This document shows, one piece after another, positions 32,854 through 42,043 of a stretch of 64,000 bases of DNA. Every line of letters begins with the position of its first letter. Position 1 is the stretch's first letter. The notes under the pieces are model-generated. The model had not been told where the DNA came from, did no database searches, and worked only from the letters and a program-made list of their open reading frames with translations. Origin of the DNA: Gnetum montanum. Lineage: Eukaryota > Streptophyta > Gnetopsida > Gnetales > Gnetaceae. A program made the position numbers and the translations under genes. The stretch spans positions 506,879 to 570,878 of the forward strand of contig MNCI01028834.1 of assembly GCA_015680685.1 (NCBI GenBank). Direction: 5' to 3'.

Positions 32854-34626
32854 TATCTTTGGCATCTTGTCTAATCCAAAATTCACTGCCTCAAAACCTT
32901 GACTATCTAGGCTTTGTATATCTTTTCTAGTAAGTAAATTTTTCTTGAACTCATGTTCCAAGTCAATCATCCTTTTTGTAATGAAATTAGCTTTGGAGTT
33001 TGATGACGTTTCAGGTATCACTTGACCCTCAAATTCTTGTTTGTTTTTCATAAATCTTAGTACTTGATCATCATCTTCAAAAACTTGTAAATGTCTTATA
33101 TTATCTGGTACTGATGGCTGATGTTCTTCTTCAATCATGACATCTTTGTAACTTTCTATTATTTGCATATCCAATGTTGAAGCTACCTTTTCCAAATCAT
33201 CTTCTATAAGATTCTCTACTCTATTTATATGCTCTATTTGGCAATGTTGAAACTGATCTAACATCTTACAAGAAACTTGCTTATAAGGTCTTAAGAATGA
33301 TCTCTTTACTACACAGTTACCTTTTACTTGTTCAAAAACTAATCGTGAGTCTCCTTTTATTGTGATCACTCTGATCTTTTTTTCTAGAGCTATTCTCATA
33401 CCAATACATAAAGCTTCATACTCATCTTTGTTGTTAGTACAAGGGAAAGATAAATGAATTTCTTTGAGTATTTCAGGTGAATCATTCCTTAATATAACTA
33501 TATCGACTCCTTCACCCTTTGAATTACATGAACCGTCAAAGTATAACTCACATTTATCCTCATTCTTTGATTGTTCTTTTTCAGAACTATAATCTTCTTG
33601 GAGTGTACAAATTTTGTTTTCAACACCTCCTTTTTCAGCTAATTTACTTTTTCCATTTGAAGTAATGTTATCAATCATCAAAGGTTCACTATAGATGTAT
33701 ATTTGGTTTGTTTCTCCTTTCCAAGATAACCACATGTGAGAATAATCTGTTGATATGTAACCTGAGAAATTCTTGCTCCAACTTCTACTCAATAAGAGAC
33801 TATGCGAATCTGGTATATCTTCCACTTCAATAGTTACTCTACTACTGATGTGGGGTTTAGAAGAAATTTCCAATAGGACATTTGGTAATTGACCCACAAT
33901 CTTTACTCTACTTTTATCCACTTGAACAATCTTTTTATTTGATTTTTCAGGAATCAAACCAAGTTTCTTACATATAGACAATGGCATTATAGTAGATGTA
34001 GCTCTAGAATCAATCAAAAAATTGTGCAAGTATTTATCCTTTAATTTCATTGTCAAGAGAAAAGGAGGAGCTTCTTTATCATATGAAGTCTTTAATTTCT
34101 CATCATTATTAGACACATAACTTAACTCTGATTCTCTAACTCTCCGTTTACCTTTAATGAGCTCTAAATTCTTTCTTTGCTGATCTCCTATTTGAAGCAA
34201 CTGATAAAAGCTAATATTGGCCTTGACATGTTTAAGTTCTTCAATCAAATCATACTCTCCATCACCAATAAATCTTGGTTTCTTTATCCATTTATTAAAA
34301 GACTGATTTTGAGTGCTTTGTTCCACTTGATTGTCTTTACCTTTATTCTTATATCTTCTATTTGGCTCAAAATATTTTCTCTTAGTAGATGGATCAGTAA
34401 TAACATTTGGTGGTCTAGAAGTAGTTAATCTTTCTTTTGATTGGAGACTATATCCATTTGTTATTGCATTCTTCATCTGAATACATATCTTCTTCAGAAC
34501 TTGATAGAGAAGAAGTATCACTTGATCCATTGCTTGAAGATTTACTTGCATAATGAACACTAGATAACTCATTATCAGATTCAATATCAAGAAATTTTGA
34601 CATAATAAGGTCACATTCATCCTCAT
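32797..34626 (-). CDS. W protease plus plant-type (archaeal-like) RNase H, open frame
   Basis: A 609-codon open frame; the first 55 residues or so overlap the end of gag in another frame and are probably not translated. At residues 190-300 lies a retropepsin: active site FLIDSRATSTIMPLSICKKL, with the usual DSG changed to DSR by one base. Residues 359-483 form an RNase H domain: CELYFDGSCNSKGEG, then TNNKDEYEALCIGMRIALE, then ITIKGDSRLVFEQVKG, then IEHINRVENLIEDD. All four acidic catalytic positions are kept (D364, E402, D426, D476). This is the extra RNase H known in Tat-lineage elements, but there it follows the RT-linked RNase H, while here it precedes RT. The RT frame begins in an overlap at the end of this ORF. 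Confidence 0.8.
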   Translation of the reverse strand: MRMNVTLLCQNFLILNLIMSYLVFIMQVNLQAMDQVILLLYQVLKKICIQMKNAITNGYSLQSKERLTTSRPPNVITDPSTKRKYFEPNRRYKNKGKDNQVEQSTQNQSFNKWIKKPRFIGDGEYDLIEELKHVKANISFYQLLQIGDQQRKNLELIKGKRRVRESELSYVSNNDEKLKTSYDKEAPPFLLTMKLKDKYLHNFLIDSRATSTIMPLSICKKLGLIPEKSNKKIVQVDKSRVKIVGQLPNVLLEISSKPHISSRVTIEVEDIPDSHSLLLSRSWSKNFSGYISTDYSHMWLSWKGETNQIYIYSEPLMIDNITSNGKSKLAEKGGVENKICTLQEDYSSEKEQSKNEDKCELYFDGSCNSKGEGVDIVILRNDSPEILKEIHLSFPCTNNKDEYEALCIGMRIALEKKIRVITIKGDSRLVFEQVKGNCVVKRSFLRPYKQVSCKMLDQFQHCQIEHINRVENLIEDDLEKVASTLDMQIIESYKDVMIEEEHQPSVPDNIRHLQVFEDDDQVLRFMKNKQEFEGQVIPETSSNSKANFITKRMIDLEHEFKKNLLTRKDIQSLDSQGFEAVNFGLDKMPKILNVTKERDQAKLVNMSKK

Positions 34627-35677
34627 CTTCTGCTAACTTAGTGTCTTTATGCTTTCTATTTTTCCTTTCTTCCTTGATATTAACTCTTGCCAAGGCTTTT
34701 TCAAGCTTCACTATTTTATTAGACATATCTATCATTAATTGTCCTTTTCCAAATTCTACTCTTACATGTTCTTTCTCTATCTTAACATGAGATGGACCTG
34801 GTAAATCTTTAAATTGAGCAAAATCTTGCATAGGAATCATAACTCTTTCTTCTCTTTTTTGAATCGCAATATTTTCATCAGGGTTAGAGTTCAACTATTT
34901 TTCTAACTGTATAGCTTTACTAAAGTAGTCATTTAGTGTAGTTAAGTTTGGAGTTCTCCATAACCAAATTGAAATGTTGGGGTTGATAGCCTTAAGATAA
35001 GTTTCTTTAAGCATTTCTTCATATGGCCTATATTGTCTTTGAAAGAGTCCACAAATTCGTTGAAACTTGATGTTAAAATCTCTAATTGACTCTTTAACTC
35101 CTTACTTAGCTTGTATCAGCCCACAGTATAGTTGTTGTTGATCTAATTGATTACCAAACTAGGTTAAGAAAAGATTCTTCATGTCATTCGAACTTGTAAT
35201 ACTATTACTTGGTAAGTTTGAATACCAAATTTGAGCCATATCCTTTAAATTTGATACAAACAACCCACAAGCTTGATCTTGATGTTGAATATTTGCATGA
35301 GCTAAAGCTAACTCAAACATGTGAATATATTCTTCAGCTAAATAAGCTTTTCTAGGAATGAAAGGCTTAGGAAAATATTTGTAAACTACCTTAGGAATAT
35401 CATTGTAATTTTGAAATCCTAACAGTGTAACTCTTTGCCAAGGATTTTTCATCCTATTCCTTTGGATTGTTGAACTTTTAGAATTTCTAGATCTTCTCTT
35501 ATGAATCGATAAACCAGATATAATGGGTGATCTTCTTGATCTTCTAGTTTTCACTTCACTACTTGTTCCCAATTCAAAAACTTTTTTTTGTTCTTCTTCG
35601 GATGAAGAATCAGTCTTAGAATCTAGAATATCTTGTGAAACTGTTAAATTTTCCAAACTATCAATCTTCTTGGTCAT
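34448..35677 (-). pseudogene. W gag (point stops only)
   Basis: One minus-strand frame from the ATG at 35677 to 34448, with TAG or similar stops near 35157, 35105 and 34895 and no frameshift. The N-terminal part is serine- and arginine-rich. The capsid core at residues 110-172 includes YLAEEYIHMFELALAHANIQ, then MAQIWYSNLPSNSITSSNDM, the standard A..W...LP..SI pattern, continuing with GVKESIRDFNIKFQRIC. After 34894 the tail is charged (DLPGPSHVKIEKEHV) and ends in a serine- and glutamate-rich stretch. The protease frame overlaps it by about 180 bases, shifted by one base. Gag forms the particle. Confidence 0.8.
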
Positions 35678-35776
35678 GAACTGAAAATAGTATCTAATTT
35701 CTTAAGCCTTATAGTAACAAAAAATTATTGATGTACTAAAATTATAAGGCTTATGAACCTAGAGGCTAAATTTTTA

Positions 35777-35794
35777 GCTCTCCTTCTAGAGCCA
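35777..35794 (-). other. Probable primer-binding site of W
   Basis: On the minus strand TGGCTCTAGAAGGAGAGC starts seven bases after the LTR end (CCAACA at 35802). The Tat-type element T has TGGTGCTAGAAGGAGGAC at the same place (48577-48594). The shared CTAGAAGGAG core suggests the same primer, but it was not matched to a named tRNA. Confidence 0.5.
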
Positions 35795-36927
35795 AAAAAA
35801 TTGTTGGTGATCGTATGGGACGCGATCGCCAATGAGTGTCCTTGAACAGGATTTAGGTGCTTGCTAGTCTCTGGCAACACCAAGGCCCAGATACCTCCAA
35901 ATAGACTCAGTAGTTAATGTGAGTATGTGTGTTTGCTATTGCGGTGTGTGGTTGTGAAAAATGAAACGATTGCATTGTGTGTAAACTACAAATGACTTAT
36001 CTTAAAGAGATTCAACCAACTTTGCCAAGTACTGTGAGTTGTTGAGAGTTTCTATTTTGTTCAACTACCTAAGCTATGTGGTCCTTGTAATACCTACTTG
36101 TAAAAAATAAAATTCTGCAAAAACATTTGAGCACAACTTTGCGAATCTACTTCTAATTTTCCCCAGAGAAAGAAATAGTTCCACAAGAAAACTAGAAATA
36201 GAGCAAGATTCAATGGAAATAGACAAAAAGGAATGCAAATTTGTGTTAAGACCTCAAATATTTAAACAAGGTAAAATGATACGAGTAAACACTTCACAAT
36301 AAAGCTATCCAAAATTTAATATCTACGAATTGTTCAAACTTCCAAGGCTCAAATAAGCAATTTCTTCAAGACAATCCTACTATGTTACCAAAAAATTGCT
36401 ACGTAAACTATCACGTACAAGACTCCATTTTGGCTAGATAATGGATGTCAACAATTGCATTCAACAGAACCTTCAAAAGACTTGACAATTTCTGATTAAA
36501 ATACCATGGAGATTCACTTTAAAGATAAAATAAAGCTATTTGAGTCCTATCAAAATACCAAAGATTTTCTGAACCTTCTTAACTATTGAATCATTCAACG
36601 GCATGACTACAAGTAAAGTCTCTCTTACAACAATCTCAATAGCAGTTCTTATATATTGCAAAATAATAAAATTTACTACTAAAATGCTCTTAAGGCTTTT
36701 AAACACAAGCGCTTCTATGGAAAAATTTTAACAGAAATTTTCTATCGGGCAACAAGAACAATAAGAGCAATCTAAAAATCCCAAAATTACTTGCCAAGCA
36801 TGATACTACCTAAACCATTAGCTAAAAAATTTAAACAAAATAAAAATAAAACATAATTCAGAGGACTATGACAAAGAGGTTGAAATCTTTTCTTTAGCTA
36901 GTCATCTTACAAGCAATCTTTCACAAT

Positions 36928-37073
36928 NNNNNNNNNNNNNNNNNNNNNNNNNNNNNNNNNNNNNNNNNNNNNNNNNNNNNNNNNNNNNNNNNNNNNNNNN
37001 NNNNNNNNNNNNNNNNNNNNNNNNNNNNNNNNNNNNNNNNNNNNNNNNNNNNNNNNNNNNNNNNNNNNNNNNN
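36928..37073. other. Assembly gap (146 N) inside the W 5' LTR
   Basis: Landmarks on both sides (aagcaatctttcacaat and tggtaaaaagataata) are about 450 bases apart in the related solo LTR (about 40198-40650, opposite strand). The gap probably hides about 450 bases, including the TATA box. Confidence 0.85.
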
Positions 37074-37803
37074 TGGTAAAAAGATAATATAATATCCACC
37101 TTGGTGTAGACATTGGTGGTAGCGGTAGCTAATCTATGTAAATTTATATAAATAATTTATCTGCACTTGCACCCGTGTAAAATTTCCTAGAAACAGAAAT
37201 TTAAATCCAGCGATGGCTCAAATATGAGGTCCAAATGTGAAGGCTCCAAGCTTGGAACTGCCAACAAATAATTCCAAATTATCCCACCCTGCCAAAATCG
37301 TTATCAACTACCACCATGGAAGAAGGCTTTGTCGCTGCATCCGGTGTCATTGCCGTGTGGTGTTCAGTTGCTGGAGAGCCAATGGTGTAGGCGCGTCTGC
37401 AATCACCATTTGTCTCCAGCAGAGAATAGACACCTTCCTTTTCCTTGGGAGCACTGCAGGAAAAGACGGCGAGTAGAGATGACCGCAGAAGAACAACCTT
37501 GGTTTTGCTAAGGCATAGTTTTGGGTTTTCTAACACATTTACAGGCATTTTGTTTTTGCTATAGTATTTTCTGCATATTATCACCCACAACCACAGGCAC
37601 AGGCGCAAGCACTGTAGAGGAGATAATTCGGACCTCTGGCTCACTTTCCTGCACTGCTGGTCCACACAGCATGGCTGCCAATGCAGCACTTAGGGCATCG
37701 AAATGCCAACAACACGGCAAGCGTGACAACGTTCACAGCGTCGGTGATGTTGCCACCATGCATCATTATCTGCAACACAGTTGCCACCATGTACTGCTGA
37801 ACA

Positions 37804-38090
37804 ATGATGTCTTTTCTTAAAACCTACTTGCACATCCATTACCGGGTGTTGCGTCCACCACTTGCGTTTCAGCCCTGTTTCACTTATCAGATTTTGCTGC
37901 AACCTGTTACTTCACAAAACCTATTAAACCACTTGCTATTACATGCCCTGGCCATGAAATTAAGATTCAAAAATGTTATGGTTACAGATTTATCATTTAT
38001 CAGTATGTCAAAATGGAGAAACTGAACCTTGGGCGCCAAGCATTTGATGAAATTCCCAAGCGAAATATGAGGTTATCCTGGCAGTTCTTA
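37804..38090 (+). pseudogene. PPR-type gene fragment inside the W 5' LTR
   Basis: The better-kept copy of the fragment at 28161. It reads LAFQPCFTYQILLQPVTSQ, then LLLHALAMKLRFKNVMVTD, then SFISMSKW, and after one shifted base NLGRQAFDEIPKRNMRLSW. The last block matches the plant PPR pattern L..AR..FDE.P.RN..SW. Because both LTRs of W carry it, the fragment was already part of the LTR when W inserted. It lies antisense to LTR transcription. Confidence 0.55.
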
Positions 38091-38842
38091 ACTTTTTTTT
38101 ACCAACAAGCATAGATTTCATGATTTCACTTTTGGTTACCATATGGCCATTCATAAGAACCACAACGCCACTTTCAGAATAAGCATACCATCTTTCCAGC
38201 TTCCAGAAAATGTTTAGCAATCCCAATGCCTGAACTATGCCACATTATAATGTAAGATGTGCCTCTGTTCTTGAGATTATTTACCTGAGATTATTTACCA
38301 CGGTACAAAGCCTCTTCTCGCCATAGGATTAAATATCGGTATCCCTATTCCTTGGTTTCAATTGAATTTGGCCTGCGTGAAAATCAGGACCGATCTTATC
38401 TCCATTAATATTTACCGTCAATATGCTTGTGTGACCAAGACATGTACATTTCTGTTGGCACATTTTAGCCATTTTATGGAACAGAGACATGACATGATTG
38501 AGATTTCCAAAATATTTCAATACTAATATTTGAAATGGCAAGATGTAATATGAAAAGGTATTGATTCCTATCACTTGTTTAAAAAAAGAAAAGAAAAAGA
38601 GATGGATTGGAAGAAAAGATGGAATGAATGAAAACAATAAATAGAATAACTGGCAAAACCTTCGATACTAGTAAAGAAAAAGCAAGAGAAGGTGGTAGAA
38701 AATAGTATTTCAGGCTACTGATATTTGTTCAAAGCATTTGCGCTCTGCCTCAAATAATATGAAAATAATTTCCAAAGAACTACAAACTCACAAAAGAATG
38801 TAAAAGCTTAGACAAGAAAGAGATCAGTAGCAAGCTGAAGGA

Positions 38843-39334
38843 ATGAAAAAAACACATATGATAGTTACTAAGAAAACAACAATGCTGATGCTGGTTATAG
38901 GTATTGTTTTGACCTCCACACAAACAGGAGGAGAAGGAAAAAGAGTAGGGTTGTCGTCCCTCAACAAAGCACAGTTCTCCTCAGAGGTGAATATAGATGC
39001 AAACGCAAATGCAGATGCAGATGCTAGACTGTTCATGGATGCCGATGCAAACGTGGATAGACTATTTGGCAAAATCAAGAAGGCATTCTCAGCAGTGGAA
39101 AACACCGTAAACGAGGCCAAAGAGTTCATAACTGGTCCAAAATTGAAAAAACATGCAACGTCCATGGTTGGGTTGGCCAAGGAGGTCACGGGTACGACAC
39201 TGGGTATAAAGAAGCTACAATTTTCAAAAGCGCCCAAGCACATTGTAGATTTAATTCAAAATGTCCAAGGCCATAAAGAAATCCGTGAACGTGCCTTCGG
39301 TTGCTGTGAAATTGACAACTCGCTTTTTTTATAA
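38843..39334 (+). CDS. Intact ORF for a likely secreted 163-aa protein inside the solo LTR
   Basis: An uninterrupted frame from the ATG at 38843 to TAA. The N-terminus (basic start, then TMLMLVIGIVLTSTQ) has the layout of a signal peptide, with cleavage likely near residues 27-32. Residues 48-72 are an Ala/Asp/Asn-rich near-repeat (NIDANANADADARLF, then DADANVDRLF). Residues 76-140 look helical and lysine-rich (GKIKKAFSAVENTVNEAKEF). The protein ends near a CC pair. No family is recognised. It lies in the U3 of the LTR, in its sense direction and upstream of the LTR TATA box, in sequence absent from the other LTRs. A captured host gene is the simplest reading; a chance frame this long with a signal-peptide-like start is less likely. 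Confidence 0.5.
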   Translation: MKKTHMIVTKKTTMLMLVIGIVLTSTQTGGEGKRVGLSSLNKAQFSSEVNIDANANADADARLFMDADANVDRLFGKIKKAFSAVENTVNEAKEFITGPKLKKHATSMVGLAKEVTGTTLGIKKLQFSKAPKHIVDLIQNVQGHKEIRERAFGCCEIDNSLFL

Positions 39335-40486
39335 AAAAAATAGAACCTAGATAGTACAAGTGGGCAGCGAATTTACAAACCACATTGGCCACAACAATAG
39401 AGATTTACCCATGTTTAAGGCACAGCAGTAAGGGGTGAACGAATAGGGAACTCACAAAACAGCACCCCACTTCCGTAAATATTTTTGTGGTATGGATAAT
39501 TTCTCATAAACATTTAATGGACCTGATTCACCCACGAAGCATGAAAATAATAGCTTTTTTCATCGTCCATGCACCAATTGTAACCAACTGAAGATTTGGG
39601 ATAGCCTTAAATAAACAACGGCAATGACAGCGTTGGCAGTCATGGTGGTGCGAAGCTGCGATTCTTTTGATGGGATTAAGCTATGGAATTGTCTTTGAGT
39701 TCATTATAGTCTTTACAAAGAATTATATACTTTACTTTATATGTTCATATAAACGTATATTTTTATGTCTCTACCCTACTATGAAAATTGAGAAATTTTC
39801 AGAAATTAGCAACAGAGTTTTGAGAAATAAGCTACAGGGACTGCGTTGCAAGAGATATGAATTCTTTCAAAACTGTACATTATAGTGGCAGTAGAGGTTA
39901 CAACAACCGCAGTTTTTCATGGAACACATGGCAACATTTCCTAACACGGTGGCAGAGCCTTCTCCCATGGTGGTAGTTGGTAACGATTTTTGGCAGGACA
40001 GGATAATTTGGAATTAGTTGCTAGTAGTTACAGGATTGGTGCCTTCACATTCGGACTCATATTTTGAGCCATCGCCAGATTTAAATTTCTATTTCCATGG
40101 ACGCAAGAGCAGATAAATTATTTTTATAAATTAGCTACCGCTACCACCAACGTCTACACCCCAAGGTGGATATTATATTATATTTTTATTTTTACCATCA
40201 CTTTGTTAAAAAAAAATTAGGGCTTAATGACATTTAGTGTTTAAAATTTTAATAAAATAATTAAATTAAATTAGGGATTTTGGATTTATTTTAATTAATA
40301 AATAAATTACTTACAAAAGCAATATTTGTAATATTTACAAATATTATTGTTAGCATAAATTATTCCTAACTTTATGTATAACTTCCTAACTACATAACTT
40401 CCTCCTAACTAAATGGGTAAGTTGTAACCTCCTTATTTGGGAGAAAAGTTAGCTAGGATATTTTGGATGTAACTACCTTATGAACC

Positions 40487-40497
40487 TTATAAAAAGG
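40487..40497 (+). promoter_or_regulatory. TATA box of the solo LTR at 38453
   Basis: TTATAAAAAGG, followed by cttcatggg, is conserved with the minus-strand solo LTR (24436-24426). It lies about 2.03 kb into the LTR, so U3 is unusually long, and about 1.3 kb of R/U5 follows. Confidence 0.6.
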
Positions 40498-42043
40498 CTT
40501 CATGGGTAAGAAAAAAAGGGGGGGAGGGGAGGGCGGTCTCACATATCATACTTTGAAAAAGACATTGATACTACACTTTGGAAGGCTACTAGCTAGCACT
40601 TGAGCTCTCACTTGAGGACACACTTTGGCCCTTTGGAAGAGCATTTGTAAAAGACATTGTGAAAGATTTCTTGTAAGATGACTTGCTAAAGAAAGGATTT
40701 CAGCCTCTTTGTCATAGTCCTGTGAGTTATGTTTTATTTTTATTTTTTTTAAATTGTTTAGCTAGTGGTTTAGATAGTATCATCCTTGGCAAATAATTTT
40801 GGGATTTTTGGATTGCTCTTATCATTCTTGTTGCCTGATAGGAAATTTCTGTTAAAATTTTGCCATAGAAGCGCTTGTGTTTAAAATCCTTAAGAGAATT
40901 TTAGTAATAAATTTTGCTATTGTGAAATGTATAGGAACTGCTATTGGGATCGTTGTAAGAGAGCCTCTGCTTGTAGTCATGTCGTTGAACAATTTAATAG
41001 TTAAGATGGTTCAGAAAATCTTTGGTATTTTGATGGGACCAGAATAGCTTTATTTTATCTTTAAAGTGAATCCCCATGGTATTTCAATCAGAAATTGTCA
41101 AGTCTTTTGAAGGTTCTTTTGAATGCAATTGTTGATGTCCATTATCTAGCCAAACTGGAGTCTCGTACGTGATAGTTTATGCAGCAATTTTTTGGTAGCA
41201 TAGTAGGATTGTCTTGAAGAAATTGCTTATTTAAGCCTTGGAATTTTGAAAAATTCGTAGATATTGAATTTGGGATAGCTTTATTGCAAAGTGGGTACTC
41301 ATGTCATTTTACCTTGTTTAAATATTTGAGGTCTACACAAATCTGCTTTTCTTTTCTGTCTATTTCCATCAAATCTTGCTCTATTTCTAGTTTTCTTGTG
41401 GAACTATCTCTTTCTCTGGGGAAAATTAGAAGTAGATTCGCGGACTTGTGCTCAAATTTTTTTGCAAAATTTTATTATTTACAAGTAGGTATTATAAGGA
41501 CTATGTAGACTAGGCAATTGAACAAAATAGGAACTCTCAACAACTCACAGTACTTGGCAAAGTTGGCTGAATCTCTTTAAGACAAGTCATCTATAGTTTA
41601 CACATAACGCAATCGTTTCATATTTCACAACCACACGCTGCAACAACACACACACATACTCACATTAACTACTGAGTTTATTTGGAGATATCTAGGCCTT
41701 GGTGTTGCCAGAGACCAGCAGGCACCTAAATCCTGTTTGAGGACACTCATTGGCGGTCGCGTCCCAAACGGTCGCCAACAATTTCCACGGTGACCACTAC
41801 TGCTAAACCATCTTTGAGCTCATAAACTAGTTGAATTAAACCCTTTCTAAATGTCCTCCCAATAAGCATCGCATAAATATGCGAGAATATTGCACTCTTT
41901 GGTCGATGTATAAGGTAAAAAAAATGTGTTTCATCACCATATGACTTACATGAATCTTTAGAAAATTCAAGCATTATTCTTCTTTTTTTAAAAAAAATGA
42001 AGCTCCTGTTCCATGAAATGGCCTAAAATGTGCCAACAAGTAG

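Larger units (their letters stand above)
38453..41780 (+). mobile_element. Solo LTR of the W family nested in the W LTR (plus strand)
   Basis: 3328 bases from TGTTGGCACATTTTAG to GGTCGCCAACA, flanked by a perfect 5-bp duplication atttc (38448-38452 and 41781-41785). Orientation is opposite to W. The segment 39900-41780 matches W and the solo LTR at 23279 (R/U5 and inner U3). The first 1.4 kb (38490-39890) matches neither, apart from the terminal 30 bases. A TATA box lies at 40487. No internal region is present. Confidence 0.92.
26783..42038 (-). mobile_element. W: complete minus-strand Ty3/gypsy element with a nested solo LTR
   Basis: Both outer ends are LTR tips (TGTTGGCGACC at 26783, TGTGCCAACA at 42038), flanked by a perfect 5-bp duplication agtag (26778-26782 and 42039-42043). 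Read on the minus strand it has LTR, primer-binding site, gag, protease plus an extra RNase H, RT, RNase H, integrase, an accessory ORF, polypurine tract and LTR. No chromodomain was seen. The extra RNase H and the integrase C-terminus point to a Tat-related, non-chromovirus lineage. The upstream LTR (35802-42038) contains a 3.33-kb solo LTR of the same family. Both LTRs carry the same captured U3 sequence; one has since lost about 0.63 kb. Confidence 0.92.
35802..42038 (-). repeat. W upstream (5') LTR, split by a solo LTR
   Basis: The LTR runs from TGTTGGTGATC (35802) to TGTGCCAACA (42038) on the plus strand, with the insert at 38453-41780 plus one atttc copy in the middle. Its two parts, 35802-38452 and 41786-42038, line up with 26783-28788 and 28794-29051 of the other LTR. 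Without the insert it is about 2.9 kb, including 146 unresolved bases. As 5' LTR of a minus-strand element it carries the promoter, which must lie at or in the gap. Confidence 0.9.

Noticed and set aside
37279-37689. Minus-strand frame of 136 codons in the W LTR (and its partner at 27636-27947)
   Set aside because: Kept partly open in both LTR copies, but no domain is recognisable, and the copies share ancestry, so openness is not independent evidence.
38008-38226. Minus-strand frame in the W LTR whose neighbouring frame in the other copy reads GIGIAKRFLEVGKMV, resembling a dehydrogenase nucleotide-binding motif
   Set aside because: Only one short glycine-containing string fits; no further motif of the short-chain dehydrogenase family follows in frame.
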